From Talpa occidentalis (Eukaryota; Chordata; Mammalia; Eulipotyphla; Talpidae), in contig NW_023603184.1 of assembly GCF_014898055.3 (NCBI RefSeq), positions 34,409,359-34,473,358 of the forward strand: a DNA stretch of 64,000 nucleotides, read 5' to 3'. The notes beneath the pieces are model-generated. The model was not told where the DNA came from. It did not search any database and was given only the letters and a program-made list of their open reading frames with translations. How positions within the stretch are numbered: position 1 is the first letter of the stretch; each line of letters begins with the position of its first letter. Made by a program: the position numbers and the translations under genes. Below, piece after piece: positions 11,740-26,009 of the stretch.

Positions 11740-12640
11740 TATATTGGTCAGTAAGTTTATTATTGTATTGTCTTTACTGAAAAATCTCTCAGCAGGCCTC
11801 TCCTGAGGTCTGAGAAAGCTGGCCTTCTGAGCTACCCTACCTTTCTTCCTGGCAAAAGACGTTTTGTCTTGGTTCCACCTCTTTAACTTCTTAGGCTTCT
11901 CACGTACTGGATTCTCTCCCACAGCAGCCTGGGCTCTCTGAGACACCTCTATGTCTGGAGTTACGTCGTTCTTTATGTATTAACAGAATCATTTCTTAAG
12001 AGCATCTTCATCTTCTTGCATTAAGTCATGCATGTCATCTGCAATGTACTGGCCTTGATATGCCTCCACTGTGCTTCTGTGCTGAAATCCTGGCTTCCTG
12101 AATCATAACCAGGGACTCATTTGATACTGTGAGGAACAGACAATCCTCCATTCACAGCTCCCTTGAGGGCACTAAAAACTTTATTTCCAATAGTTCTGGC
12201 AAGTCCAGCTTGCAAATAGCAATTGAAGGCATCTGGTGGGCCATTGATGCTGTCCACACTGTACTCATCTCCAGTTACCTCCACTTGGATGGTGTCCACA
12301 CCAAACCTATTGAGAAGCCTGCAGGCCAGCAGCAGCCAGGACAATCTACTGCAGCATCATTTGTCAAGCCAACCTTCACTCTATATTCTGGGAGTTCATG
12401 GGCATAAGCTGGACAAACTATCTTATTTCCTTCTATATGGGCATAAGCAATCTGACAAAGGATATTTCTGTCGGTTACACCATCAACCTGCATTTGGGTA
12501 TGTTATGCTTATTTTTATCCTGGATTACCAAGCATTTATTTGCAAGCATAGTAATCAGTTTTGCTCTCTTGCCTTCTTCTAAATTTCACTTGGTATCTCT
12601 TGAAGTAGGCTTTATTCTTGACAACTTGAACAAACCCCAT
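11740..12640 (-). pseudogene. RPL5: Processed pseudogene of ribosomal protein L5
   Basis: Minus-strand translation in shifting frames gives RPL5 segments in order. The start ATGGGGTTTGTTCAAG is at 12640. Then come [10 protein letters not shown] and AYAHELPEY (about 12460-12400), LLNRFG and VEVTGDEY (about 12310-12260), [12 protein letters not shown] (about 12190-12150), [14 protein letters not shown] (about 11910-11870) and [10 protein letters not shown] (about 11840-11810). After the coding end the sequence resembles the RPL5 3' UTR, with AATAAAC. No introns are present, and there are several frameshifts and an in-frame stop. No clear poly(A) or target-site duplication remains, so the copy is old. 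Confidence 0.88.
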
Positions 12641-12759
12641 CCTGTGGAACAGACACCAGAGTCCAGGGCTTGCCACAAAGCTTTAGGCCCTGCAGCACTC
12701 CAGCGGGGCTGGGGGGCCGGGGGTGAGGGGGGCGTTCAGAGGGGAAGAATGCCATCTGG

Positions 12760-12960
12760 TATAATATTTTTAATTTATATTTGATACACATTGTATTAGC
12801 TGCAGGTATGCAACATAGTGATTTGACATCCGCATACTATGCAGGCATCTGGTACAACTGAGTAAAGAGACATCATCTCTTGCTCTGAGCCTCTTTTGAG
12901 GAGTCACTATAACACCCTCATTACACAAACCATGTATTCACTCATCTACCCTCAGCTAAT
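12760..12960 (+). mobile_element. Old L1-like fragment
   Basis: The segment around TGCAGGTATGCAACATAGTG and ATTTGACATCC resembles L1M 3' UTR sequence. The assignment is by eye only. Confidence 0.35.
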
Positions 12961-13579
12961 AATCCTCCTTCTCTCCATTCATACCCCAATTTTCCATCTT
13001 TGGAGAGGACATTAAGGTTGGCCACTGTGCTGGTCTAGATGACCAGCAGCAATACTGGTCTGGCACGTCCCTCCCAATCAAGTCCACTGCCATCTGCACA
13101 GGGTGCTGAATTCAGAACTCAGGGGGCTATTTCTACCCTGAGGCAACACAGTTGCATTCATTGTCAGCACCAATTTCACACATGGGTGAAGGCACAACCC
13201 GCCTAATCAGGCCCTTAGGAATTTTGACATAAAGTTTACAAAATACGATTACAGTTTTTCATTTAAGAAACATCCCTACTTCCCACACTTCAAGTTGCTG
13301 CCCTGGTCACTGCCTCAGATAGAAAAGAAAAAACCGAGGTGATGTAGGAAGAAAAAAATTATTATCGTCACACCAGTGTCCTTCCTAGTTGGGAAGAATT
13401 ATAGTCATACCTATATCCTCCCCTGCTCCCTCTTTTCCAGACCCACCAGAAACCTGTCCTGACCAGGGTTTCTATTTCCTGTTACAATCTGTCAGATTAT
13501 CCCAACGAGGTCACTCTGCTCTTCTGAAATGTGAATTGGAGATAAAAATTGGCACATTATTTTCTGTTCCAGCTCATTG

Positions 13580-14115
13580 ATTGATCAAACTTCTCTATTT
13601 TCTTACATTGTTGGTCATTTTTGTACGATATTTGATTTCTTCCCTCAATATTTGATTTCTTCCCCATAAATCTCCCACTATCACATCACCTGTGATCTAT
13701 TACCTTAGTCCCTTGTGCTCTTCCCTCCCGTTTTGACCCCTCTCCCTACCCCTCCCCTGCTGTAGGTCTCATCTATAGTTTGCCTGCAAGTTTTGTCTTT
13801 TTTTTTTTTTTTATCCTTTGTCCCATTTTCCCTATATTCCTCCTCTAAGTGAAATCATCTCATGGTTTTCTTTTCCTTCTGACTTATTTCACGGAGCATG
13901 ATCCCCTCCAGCTCCATCCATGTTGCTGGGAATGGTATGAGCTTATCTTTTTGGATTGCTGAATAGTATACCATTGTATATATGTACCACATCTTGATCC
14001 AAATGTTTTTGGGCATTTAGGTTGTTTCCATAGCATAGCTATTGTAAATAGTGCTGTGATAAACACAGGAGTGCACATTTCCTTTCAAATTAATATTTTT
14101 GCATCCTCAGGTGTT
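13580..14115 (-). mobile_element. L1 3' end remnant
   Basis: Reverse-strand text matches the well-known L1 ORF2 end, the stretch around 'TTTATCACAGCACTATTTACAATAGC' shared by most L1s; on the plus strand it appears as CTTATTTCAC, CCATCCATGTTG and CATTGTATATATGTACCAC. The fragment is diverged and has frameshifts. Confidence 0.75.
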
Positions 14116-14119
14116 CCAG

Positions 14120-15540
14120 CTCTTCTATAGCACTGTGGCACTTTCATCTGTTGCCCAGGAAGCAAAGCCCCATCCAGAGTCAGAGTCTAGTCATTCAAGA
14201 CCATTGGTAGCACCCCTGGAGCTGACTTGCCCATTATTACCCCACCCCCAGAGCCCACTGCACAGCCATCTGTAGTTTCTGTCTTATTTATTGGCAGACA
14301 GAACAGTTCTTAGTGACATTTTGGGTTTTGGAGGAACAAGAAAAATATGTCTGGATTTAGCCCTCTCCATTACTGCAGCTCCCAAATGTCTCTTCATTTG
14401 ATTGGCCCTGGAGAACCATCAAGTCCACACACCATGAAGTCTACTCATTGTTTCCAATCATGTTGCAAACATGAAAGAGGATTCAGGTTTCTGATGAGCA
14501 CTGCCATGTCCTACTTATGCACCCCTCAAATTCCCAGGGTGACCTCTATAGATCTGTGCCTCATATGAACATTCCTTAAGAGGCCATATTTCTATCATCT
14601 GTAAAATAATAAAAAACACAAAAACAACTTTTTTGTTTTAGTTCCATTATTCGTCACTGTGCAGAAAATAGCATGCAAATCAGCCCACTGAGCTGGTCGG
14701 TTTCTGTCCTCCCCCATCAGAGTAGCAGCAAGCAGGTTGCTGCCTAGTCACTGTGGAACTGCTGTCTACAAAGCGACTCCTTGTCAGTCGAGAGTTGTTC
14801 ACAGGAAACTGTCCCAGTGACACCAGAATCCAGAGTCAGTCCTAAGGGAAAAGAGGTTCCCTGCTCATGAATATCTCCCCCCACGTTCTCCTGACAGGAA
14901 TACTCTGCATGAGCATTTCCAGGCACAACTCTCTGGGCCTGTCCTCCCCACAGAGTGTTTCTCTGACATCACCCAACACATCATGGATAGTTATGTTTTG
15001 AAGATTCTCTTTGGTCCTGCAATCATAGGGGCAATTTTAGTTTGTGTCTGATAGTAAATTAGTCATTACCTCTGAAACAGAAATTCTCATCAAAAGTCCC
15101 AGTCATTGTTGTTGGGGCGCCGCCCAGGCTTTTCCAAGCGGGTGCTCTGTGCAGAGCTGTGGCACAGAGAACCATCCGGGCCAGCACCCAGAATCTCTGC
15201 TCCTGTGGGTGGGCTCAGGCAAGTATATTTTATTCCCATTTAGCATAGCTAATTAATATAGCTTGAAGGATGGATTTATATTTTGTTTTACAGAACCACT
15301 TCCCCCATCAGAGACAATTCCATCTTCATGAAACACTCAGGTGAAAGAGATACAACCACTTCACCTATCAATTTTGTCCAAACTGTCTCTTTGATCCCTA
15401 CCCTGTGTTCCCAATTGTAGTCTCCATTAGGACTTCATGAACAGGTTTGGGTTTTACAGGACTAGGTAGTAGAGGGGGTTTGCAGACATAATAGCCACAT
15501 GTAAAGGAGACATAACCTCTTTATATAACGCGTAGTTAAA
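14120..15540. other. Intergenic, nothing recognised
   Basis: Mixed-composition sequence between an L1 remnant and a SINE, with no long open frame, splice pattern or clear repeat. Confidence 0.4.
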
Positions 15541-15554
15541 CATTCCAATTTTTC

Positions 15555-15842
15555 GGGGCCTCCCCGGTGGTGCAGCGGTTGAGTGCTGCGTTGCGAAGTT
15601 GCCCACAGCCTCTGCAGCGCAGGTTCGATCCCCGGCTGCTCCCTGGCCACCGGGAGGAGGGTCCCACATGGCGCGCAGACCTCTCCTGCCGCCCGCTGCT
15701 CCCCTCAGCAGTGTACTTCGGTCCTTCTGCCTGCTCTGCTCCCCGATCTGGCTCTGGTGAATTCTCTCACCCTCCCGCCCTTCTTATTGTACCCAGTGCT
15801 TGTATAAATTAAATAAATAAATAAATAATCTTTAAAAAAAAA
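15555..15842 (+). mobile_element. tRNA-derived SINE
   Basis: Full-length copy with GGGGCCTCCCCGGTGG head, GGTTCGATCCCCGG B box and an AAATAAATAAAT tail. The 11-bp duplication ATTCCAATTTT is at 15542-15552 and 15843-15853. Confidence 0.93.
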
Positions 15843-16410
15843 ATTCCAATTTTCATCCCAACCTCTAAGTCGTATCAACCCTCATATTCCTATATTCCCT
15901 CAACACCTTGTACCTCCCATTAGAGCTTCACCAACACATTTTGACACCAAGTCAGAGTCTCAGAAAATCTGTCTCTGTTACAGACCTCAACCCAAACAAG
16001 TTTAATCCACTTGTTCAAGCAGGACTTGGAACACTTCATCCTACAGGCTCCCAATTTCTTTTGCTGAGCCTGCCTCACCTCTAGTCCCTGATCATAGCAC
16101 CTCCCGGTGTTTATACAAAAGGTTCTGGGTCCCTAGTGGGGTGTAAAGCCAAAGGACCTGAGCCCTTTTTTCTTTTTGTATCACAGTTAATCTATTAGCC
16201 TATTGACCTAGAAGATTTCAGATCATTTTTCTCATTATAATCTTTGCCTGCTGGATTTTTTATTTTCTCCAAAGTGCGGTAAATAGAGCAAATTCATTTA
16301 GGACCTTCAACAAAACGGTGACTGTGGATACTGTGCCTGGGTCTTTTAGCCTCAGTGAAGGCACAGCCATTAAGTTGGAATACTCTGACCATTTTGTGCC
16401 TTAACCTGAA

Positions 16411-16464
16411 GTGTTCTGCACTTAAACCTATCTAGTAGTGTTCTACACTTAAACCTATCTAGTT
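16411..16464 (+). repeat. 27-bp tandem duplication
   Basis: GTGTTCTGCACTTAAACCTA... is repeated immediately with one or two changes (16411-16437 and 16438-16464). Confidence 0.85.
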
Positions 16465-16666
16465 GTACCAGGCATTCTTGCATCACTGCCCTAAGGAGAA
16501 TGGCCCCCATCATGAGGCAGGCCTGGGGACACCTAGGTAGCCATTGATATGATGGGTTGGTCTGCATCCAGGGATGGTCTGGGAAATGCTTTAAGATAAC
16601 CTCGAGACATTCCAAAGGGATCTGGAGAGTAGCTTAAGAAGATTATGAATTTAAATCTGGTCAACA

Positions 16667-16788
16667 ACAATGCCATAAGAAAAATATATTTTGTAATGCA
16701 AATATTTGAAATAAATATATATATTAAAATAAGCTTAAACTTGTTTAAAATAAACTTGCTAAAATAAACTGTTATATATTAAAAAAAA
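16667..16788 (+). mobile_element. Short 122-bp retroposed sequence with target-site duplication
   Basis: An AT-rich insert ending in AATAAACTG...poly(A) is bounded by the perfect 14-bp repeat AAATCTGGTCAACA (16653-16666 and 16789-16802). These are the marks of L1-mediated retroposition. It looks like the 3' end of an mRNA or non-coding RNA with AATAAA, but I do not recognise the parent. Confidence 0.8.
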
Positions 16789-17299
16789 AAATCTGGTCAA
16801 CAGACTCCTCCCTCCCCCACCCCATGTAGCCCCCATTTATTCTTCAATTGTATACCCATAATCCTTTTTCTCCTGTATTGCATGATCAATCTCGTAGGAT
16901 TATTGAGCCAATAAAAGGACCAGGTCGTTTCCTCTTGAGCTGCAGTATCCTGTCACTCACAGATTGCTCCAAGACTCCCATCATTTATTCGGTGCAGTAG
17001 GAAGCAACAGGTGTCAGGAGAAGGTCTCTGCTCTTTTAGCTAGTGTTGTATTAACAACTTTGCTTCAACTCCATCAATGTCCACTCCACTTATCCCAATA
17101 ATCGTCAGACTGCCCTGCTGGGAGCAGCCTCTAGGCTTTCCACTGGAAGTCAGTCCATCCTCTTGTTAACTAAATGAATACTTTTATTATCATCTGTAAG
17201 ACCCAGGTAGGGAAACTAAACACCATACTTGATAAGGTTTCTTGAACATTGGCTGGATTTTGCAGTAGTAACCTGCTATTGTGGGGGGCGGCAGGGAGC

Positions 17300-17640
17300 A
17301 GGGGTACAAGCAAAAAATGCTGCCCAGTCAAAAACAGCCCATTTAACCACAGTATTGACCATAACCTGGGTACTGGGTATATTCGGCAGGTAAATATCCA
17401 TTATCATAGAGCCAGTTCCACATGGCTTGCACACAAAGCATGTATATTGCTTCATCTGGGGTGTCCCACTTGGCATTTGTAGGGAAAGCTGTACAGTCAC
17501 CCTTCTCAGGGTAAACAGCTGACAAAGACTTTTTTCCAATCCAACAGCCTGGCCATTTCCTCAGGAATAACCTGCTGGGTCATGTATGGCCATCTGTGAT
17601 TGTCCCACACTGAGCTGTGGGTCCTGGATCAAAGCAAACA
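17300..17640 (-). pseudogene. Unrecognised ORF remnant
   Basis: Minus-strand frames contain a protein-like stretch (WDTPDEAIYMLCVQAMWNWL then YDNGYLPAEYTQYPGYGQ), with a frameshift just upstream where another frame reads VWDNHRWPYMTQQVIPEEMA. The composition (five Trp, many Tyr) is unlike chance translation. It is probably a decayed retrocopy or repeat-encoded fragment; the parent was not identified. Confidence 0.35.
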
Positions 17641-17649
17641 AGCCCTGCC

Positions 17650-19210
17650 ATTGTGCAGTACTTGAAAACAATAATACTTCCCCTGAGCAAATCAGTTTCA
17701 CAATCTATTTTAGTAAAGGTGCTCGGAAGTTTATATACTAACCGATGAAATAAAACAACTCCTTCACATTACACCCCCTGCTTTCAGTAGTTTCTTGGTT
17801 TTGTCTTCTCCCCACATAGACTATGTTCTTGGTGATCAGAATCTAATAGGTACTATCTGCTGTTCCCGCCTATTTTCCCTTTTGGGGATGGCTCTGAGAC
17901 CAGCTGCCTCCTCAGTCAGTCTGAGGACTGACTGAAATCTGAGTTTGGTCCAACAATCACTCTTACTTTCATTTTAACTCCTAAAGATAACAATAAACAA
18001 CAGATTATAGATCTTGCCTTTTGTGATAGTTTTCATTTCCTTTCGTATCCAAGGAACCAACTCCCCAGGAGTTGAATGCATCTCTAAATTCCATCGGTAA
18101 ATTGTACCTTTAGTAACTGGTTACAGCACCGTCACTGTTCCACAACATGGGTATCTCTGTGGCAACCCAGCAATCAAAGATTCCTCATCCTCTGTCCTTT
18201 CAGCCTTTCTTCTCCCCAATGTTTTTCTGAGCCAGTCTAGGAAATCCTACTTCAGACACTGATTCAGGGGTGCTTTCTCTGACACCAATCAGTTCTCCAA
18301 TTCTCCAACAATAATCGGATGTACAACAATTCAATTAAAACCTGACACTTTCTACCTGATAGAAGCTAAGAGCAGAAAATTTGGGAAGGAGTCACAACAA
18401 AACCAGAAACAGGAAGTGGGGGTAGAAATGATGAATATAGTTGTTAAACCAGCTACAGAAACAAAAAAATCCTTAGACATAGTTGCTCCTTAGGAACAGA
18501 TTGACTGCTATAGAAAGTATCTGGAGTTGCAGGCAGATGAGAGATGGGAATGTGGAGATTGAGGGCCATTAGAGAATCCCCAGTCCTTACAAATTAACCC
18601 AGTCACACCCCTGCCTACCTGTGATTATGCAGGCGCCTCTTTTTTCCTTTCTCCATTTCCTAATAAACCAGTCCTTTAAAAAATGCCTGTGTGTGTAAAT
18701 GTCTTCATCTCCCATATAAATTTGCTGTGTGCCACTGAAAGGTGAACTCTGCCAAAACTTTTCTCTGAGAAATCCCAGAGACCCTGCTCCCTGAACCAAC
18801 ATCACACACCATTTAGAAATCCTCAGTTGTCACCTGTGCTTCTCTACAACCAACTGTAAATTCTGAACTTGCATGACCCTCTCTATGGGCTTGATAATTG
18901 ATTGAACAGCTCACACACCTCAGACACCTTACTTACTCTTACTGGCTTATCATAAAGGGTACATCTCAGAAATAGCCAAGTTGAAGAGATGCACAGAACA
19001 CGGCACAGAAAGGGGGCATGCCATGGGGCATCCACCCTCCCAGCATGCTTTTCATTGATTTGGAAGCTCTCCAAGAGTTTCTGCAGAGCTCAATCTCCAG
19101 CCTCCTAGCCCTCACTGGAGGTTGGCGGTTAGTGGGGACTGAAATTTCTCACCCTCTAATCACTTTTTCTATCTAGTGACCAGGCCCTCCTGATTATCAT
19201 CCAGAAGCCC
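17650..19210. other. Intergenic, nothing certain
   Basis: No gene. 18640-18810 (CCTAATAAACCAG ... CACACACC) could be an LTR 3' end, but I could not define borders. Confidence 0.35.
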
Positions 19211-19219
19211 CATAATGGT

Positions 19220-19600
19220 GTAATATGGGGGTGAGGCCAGAAGTGGGGGGAGAAGGGGAGAACTAACCAGTGACTAGTTAGTGGTCAACAGGAAAGGAGG
19301 GTTTATTGAAACACCCTGCAAGGGAAGAGAGGGCAAGATGGAAAGCAGGATTTGAGGGTCTCTTTAGTACTGTTTTCATAGGCTTTCTAACTTGCGATGC
19401 CAGTTTGCGTGAGTTATCTGCTGGGATGTCTGGTCTCAGGTGCTGGCCTTTGACACAGAATGAGTCCTGGTCCTGCTTCTGCATTCCTGGAGCTGGGCTG
19501 GTTTTTCTGGTCATGGTGGTCGGTCTTATAATCTTATCAATTCCCTTATCTATTCAAGCCTCCCAAATCTACCTACTGGGCTAGGAGTGGGGACTTCGTT
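19220..19600 (-). mobile_element. Possible LTR fragment
   Basis: On the minus strand AATAAACCC (about 19300) follows a TCTTTC-rich stretch and precedes a U5-like segment. Weak evidence by eye only. Confidence 0.25.
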
Positions 19601-19869
19601 TTAAATGGTACCCTGACACACCCTAGGTCACCTCAACCTACATAAATTCAGGTATGATTGAGAGGAAGCTGTATAATAAGACACTCCTATCACTCAGGAA
19701 ATTCAAAAGGTTTTAAAAGCTCTGTGTCAGAAACTGGAGGTAAAGGCCAATTTTATTTCTTATTATTCAACAATCACACTTTCAGAGATGATGCCCACAG
19801 AACTGAGGAAAGCGTCTCCTGGAAGAAATTCTCAAAGGAAAGGGCTGGCAGGTCTGTGGAGCTTGGAGA

Positions 19870-20300
19870 AACACTGAGTTAAGTTTTAATGCTGTTCTGC
19901 CATTTAATCTTCCCATGCTTCAGGGTCCTCCTCTGTAAAATGGAGGTAGTAAAATTGTTATACTTGGGCCTCCCTGGTGGCGCAAGGGGTTAAGCACCCC
20001 ACTGTAAAGCAATCCGCAGGCGGCCAGGGAGCAACCCACATGGCACAGCAGACCTCTCCTGTCTCCCTGCTGCTCCCCTCAGCAATGGATTTCGGTCAGT
20101 CTGCCTGTTTTGCTCCCCCTCTGTCTCTGTCAAATCCTCTCACCCTCGACATCTCTGGCCTGTACCCCAGCTCTTGTATGCATAAATAAATAAATCTTTA
20201 AAAAAAAAAGTGTTATACTTACTTCTTAGGGTTGTTAGAATTGGAGATTAGTAATCATAAATTACAGCCTGGATGAGGTACAGAAGAGAAAACACTAGCT
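19870..20300 (+). mobile_element. MIR interrupted by a SINE
   Basis: The segment with CTCTGTAAAATGGAGGTAGTAAAATTG (left of the SINE) and CTTAGGGTTGTTAGAATTGGAGATTAG (right) forms a continuous MIR when the SINE at 19966-20210 is removed. Confidence 0.75.
19966..20210 (+). mobile_element. tRNA-derived SINE, B-box region deleted, inside a MIR
   Basis: The copy lacks about 25-30 nt around the B box: the head runs straight from CCGCAGGC to GGCCAGGGAG. The perfect 10-bp duplication TGTTATACTT is at 19956-19965 and 20211-20220. The flanks on both sides read as one MIR element. Confidence 0.92.
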
Positions 20301-21100
20301 TTTACCACCATGGATGGTGGTGGGGGAGTCAGGGATCCAAGTTCTAGTCCAGTGCCTGGCCCTCCTGTATGGTCTTCACCTCTCCCTAAAGCTCACTTCA
20401 TCATCTCTCAGTCTCAGTTTCCTCATCTATAACATGTAGGCGTGGGTGAGCCCTCGTGAGCCCCAAGGGGCCTTTCCGTTCGGTCAGTGCGGTTACTGGG
20501 GGAAGCAGCCGAGAGTGGAAAGTGGAGGCGGGAGAAGGGAGGAGCCCTCTGGGCAGACGCAAAGGCTAAAGTAGGTAACCCCCCTCAACCCGCCCCACCC
20601 CACCCCACCCCACCCCGCCCCACCCGCCCCCGGCCAGCTGTGGCCCGGGCGCCCTGGCCGGTGCGCGCTGGAGGCCGGCCGCGAGCTCTCCCAGGAAAGC
20701 GCGCACAGCCTGGAGCGAGAGGCCCGCGGGCGCCGCGGCTGGGCCCGTCACCAGCCACACTCGCTCCGCTAGGGCGCGGCGGCTGGCGCGGCCTCCTGCG
20801 GCCGAAACCGAGCGCTGTTCGCCCCGCCGCCGGCTCGGGGCCGGGCGGGGGCGGCCGCGGCATCCGGGCGGGTTCCCGGCGCGCCCGGCCCACTCCGCCT
20901 CGCCGGCGCTGCTCGGGCTCCGCGCCGCGGCCGCGAGCAGCAGCGGGGGCAGAGGAAGAGGAAGGGGCGGAGCTGCTCGCGGCTCGCTGCCCAGCAGTCA
21001 CCCGACCGCCGCGGGTCGCCTGTCCCGGCACGGCCGCTGCCCCGACGCCGGAGAGCTCGGGGTCGGACGGGCCGCGCCACCCTGTCCAAGACGCCGGGCA

Positions 21101-25096
<3,996 letters not shown>

Positions 25097-25452
25097 TGCC
25101 TGAGGGCCCAGAGTTGGGAAAGTTCTGTCTTGGGAAAGGCGCAGGGAACCCCAGGAAGCCACTATGACGAGAGGAGTGTAGGAGGAAAAACGCATTCCCG
25201 GGCCCAAGCACTCTAGGGAAACAGGACCTCCTCCTTTTCTGGAGCTGCTTGGCAAGATATGGGTGAGGGCTGGCTGCTCTGGCTCTGCCCACCATCCTAA
25301 CCACCCTGGGGCTGCTGTCTTTTCCTGGCCACAGAGCAGAGATCTAAGTTGGCCTTCCTGGGCAGACCACACACAGGAGCTGTCACCTCCGACCTGTGCT
25401 GGCCAGCCCGGAACCCTGTACTGCTGCTGCTACCTGATTACCAGGCTGTTAA

Positions 25453-25458
25453 AATAAA
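25453..25458 (+). terminator. SMPD1: SMPD1 poly(A) signal AATAAA
   Basis: A canonical AATAAA lies 357 nt after the SMPD1 stop codon, which gives a short 3' UTR with cleavage expected near 25475. It faces the APBB1 poly(A) signal on the other strand. Confidence 0.85.
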
Positions 25459-25624
25459 GACAAGAGACTTGTACCCCCAAAGCCCTCTGTGACTATCCCA
25501 TTTCCTTCTTTCCAGGTAGGCAGGGCACGGGGGCTTGGGGGCCAGATTGCAACTGAGGGGTGAGGTGATGCGATGGCGGGGTAGTGCAGGCACAGAAGCA
25601 CACAGCTCAGCAGGGCAGACAGAC

Positions 25625-25630
25625 TTTATT
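25625..25630 (-). terminator. APBB1: APBB1 poly(A) signal AATAAA
   Basis: TTTATT on the plus strand is AATAAA on the minus strand, 380 nt downstream of the APBB1 stop codon (26010-26012). Cleavage is expected near 25605. Confidence 0.8.
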
Positions 25631-26009
25631 AGTGATATCAGTAGAGGTGCCCATGGAGCAGGGGGGAGGGGACCCATGCCTGGACCAGTCCCCTCCCGCC
25701 CCTGCTGGGCCCTATGAGGATGGGGCCTGGCCTAAACCAGTTCCTCCTGCTCCACCTGAAATGGGGATGGAGAGCCCGGGGCTGGCCTTGATTCCTGCTC
25801 CTCCTGTCATCCACCCAGTCCTGTCACTTACTTGCAGGGATTACATCTCTATCTCCCCAGCCCCTAGGCAGGGAACCCCAGATACTGGGGAGGGGCAGAT
25901 TTGGTGGGGGGGCCTGAGGACTAAGAATAGCCTCTAGGGCCCCTCTCTGCCCCATACTCTCGAGTTCCCTGGGGCTCAGCACAAGCAGGTGGAGGGAGAA
26001 CCAAGGGCT

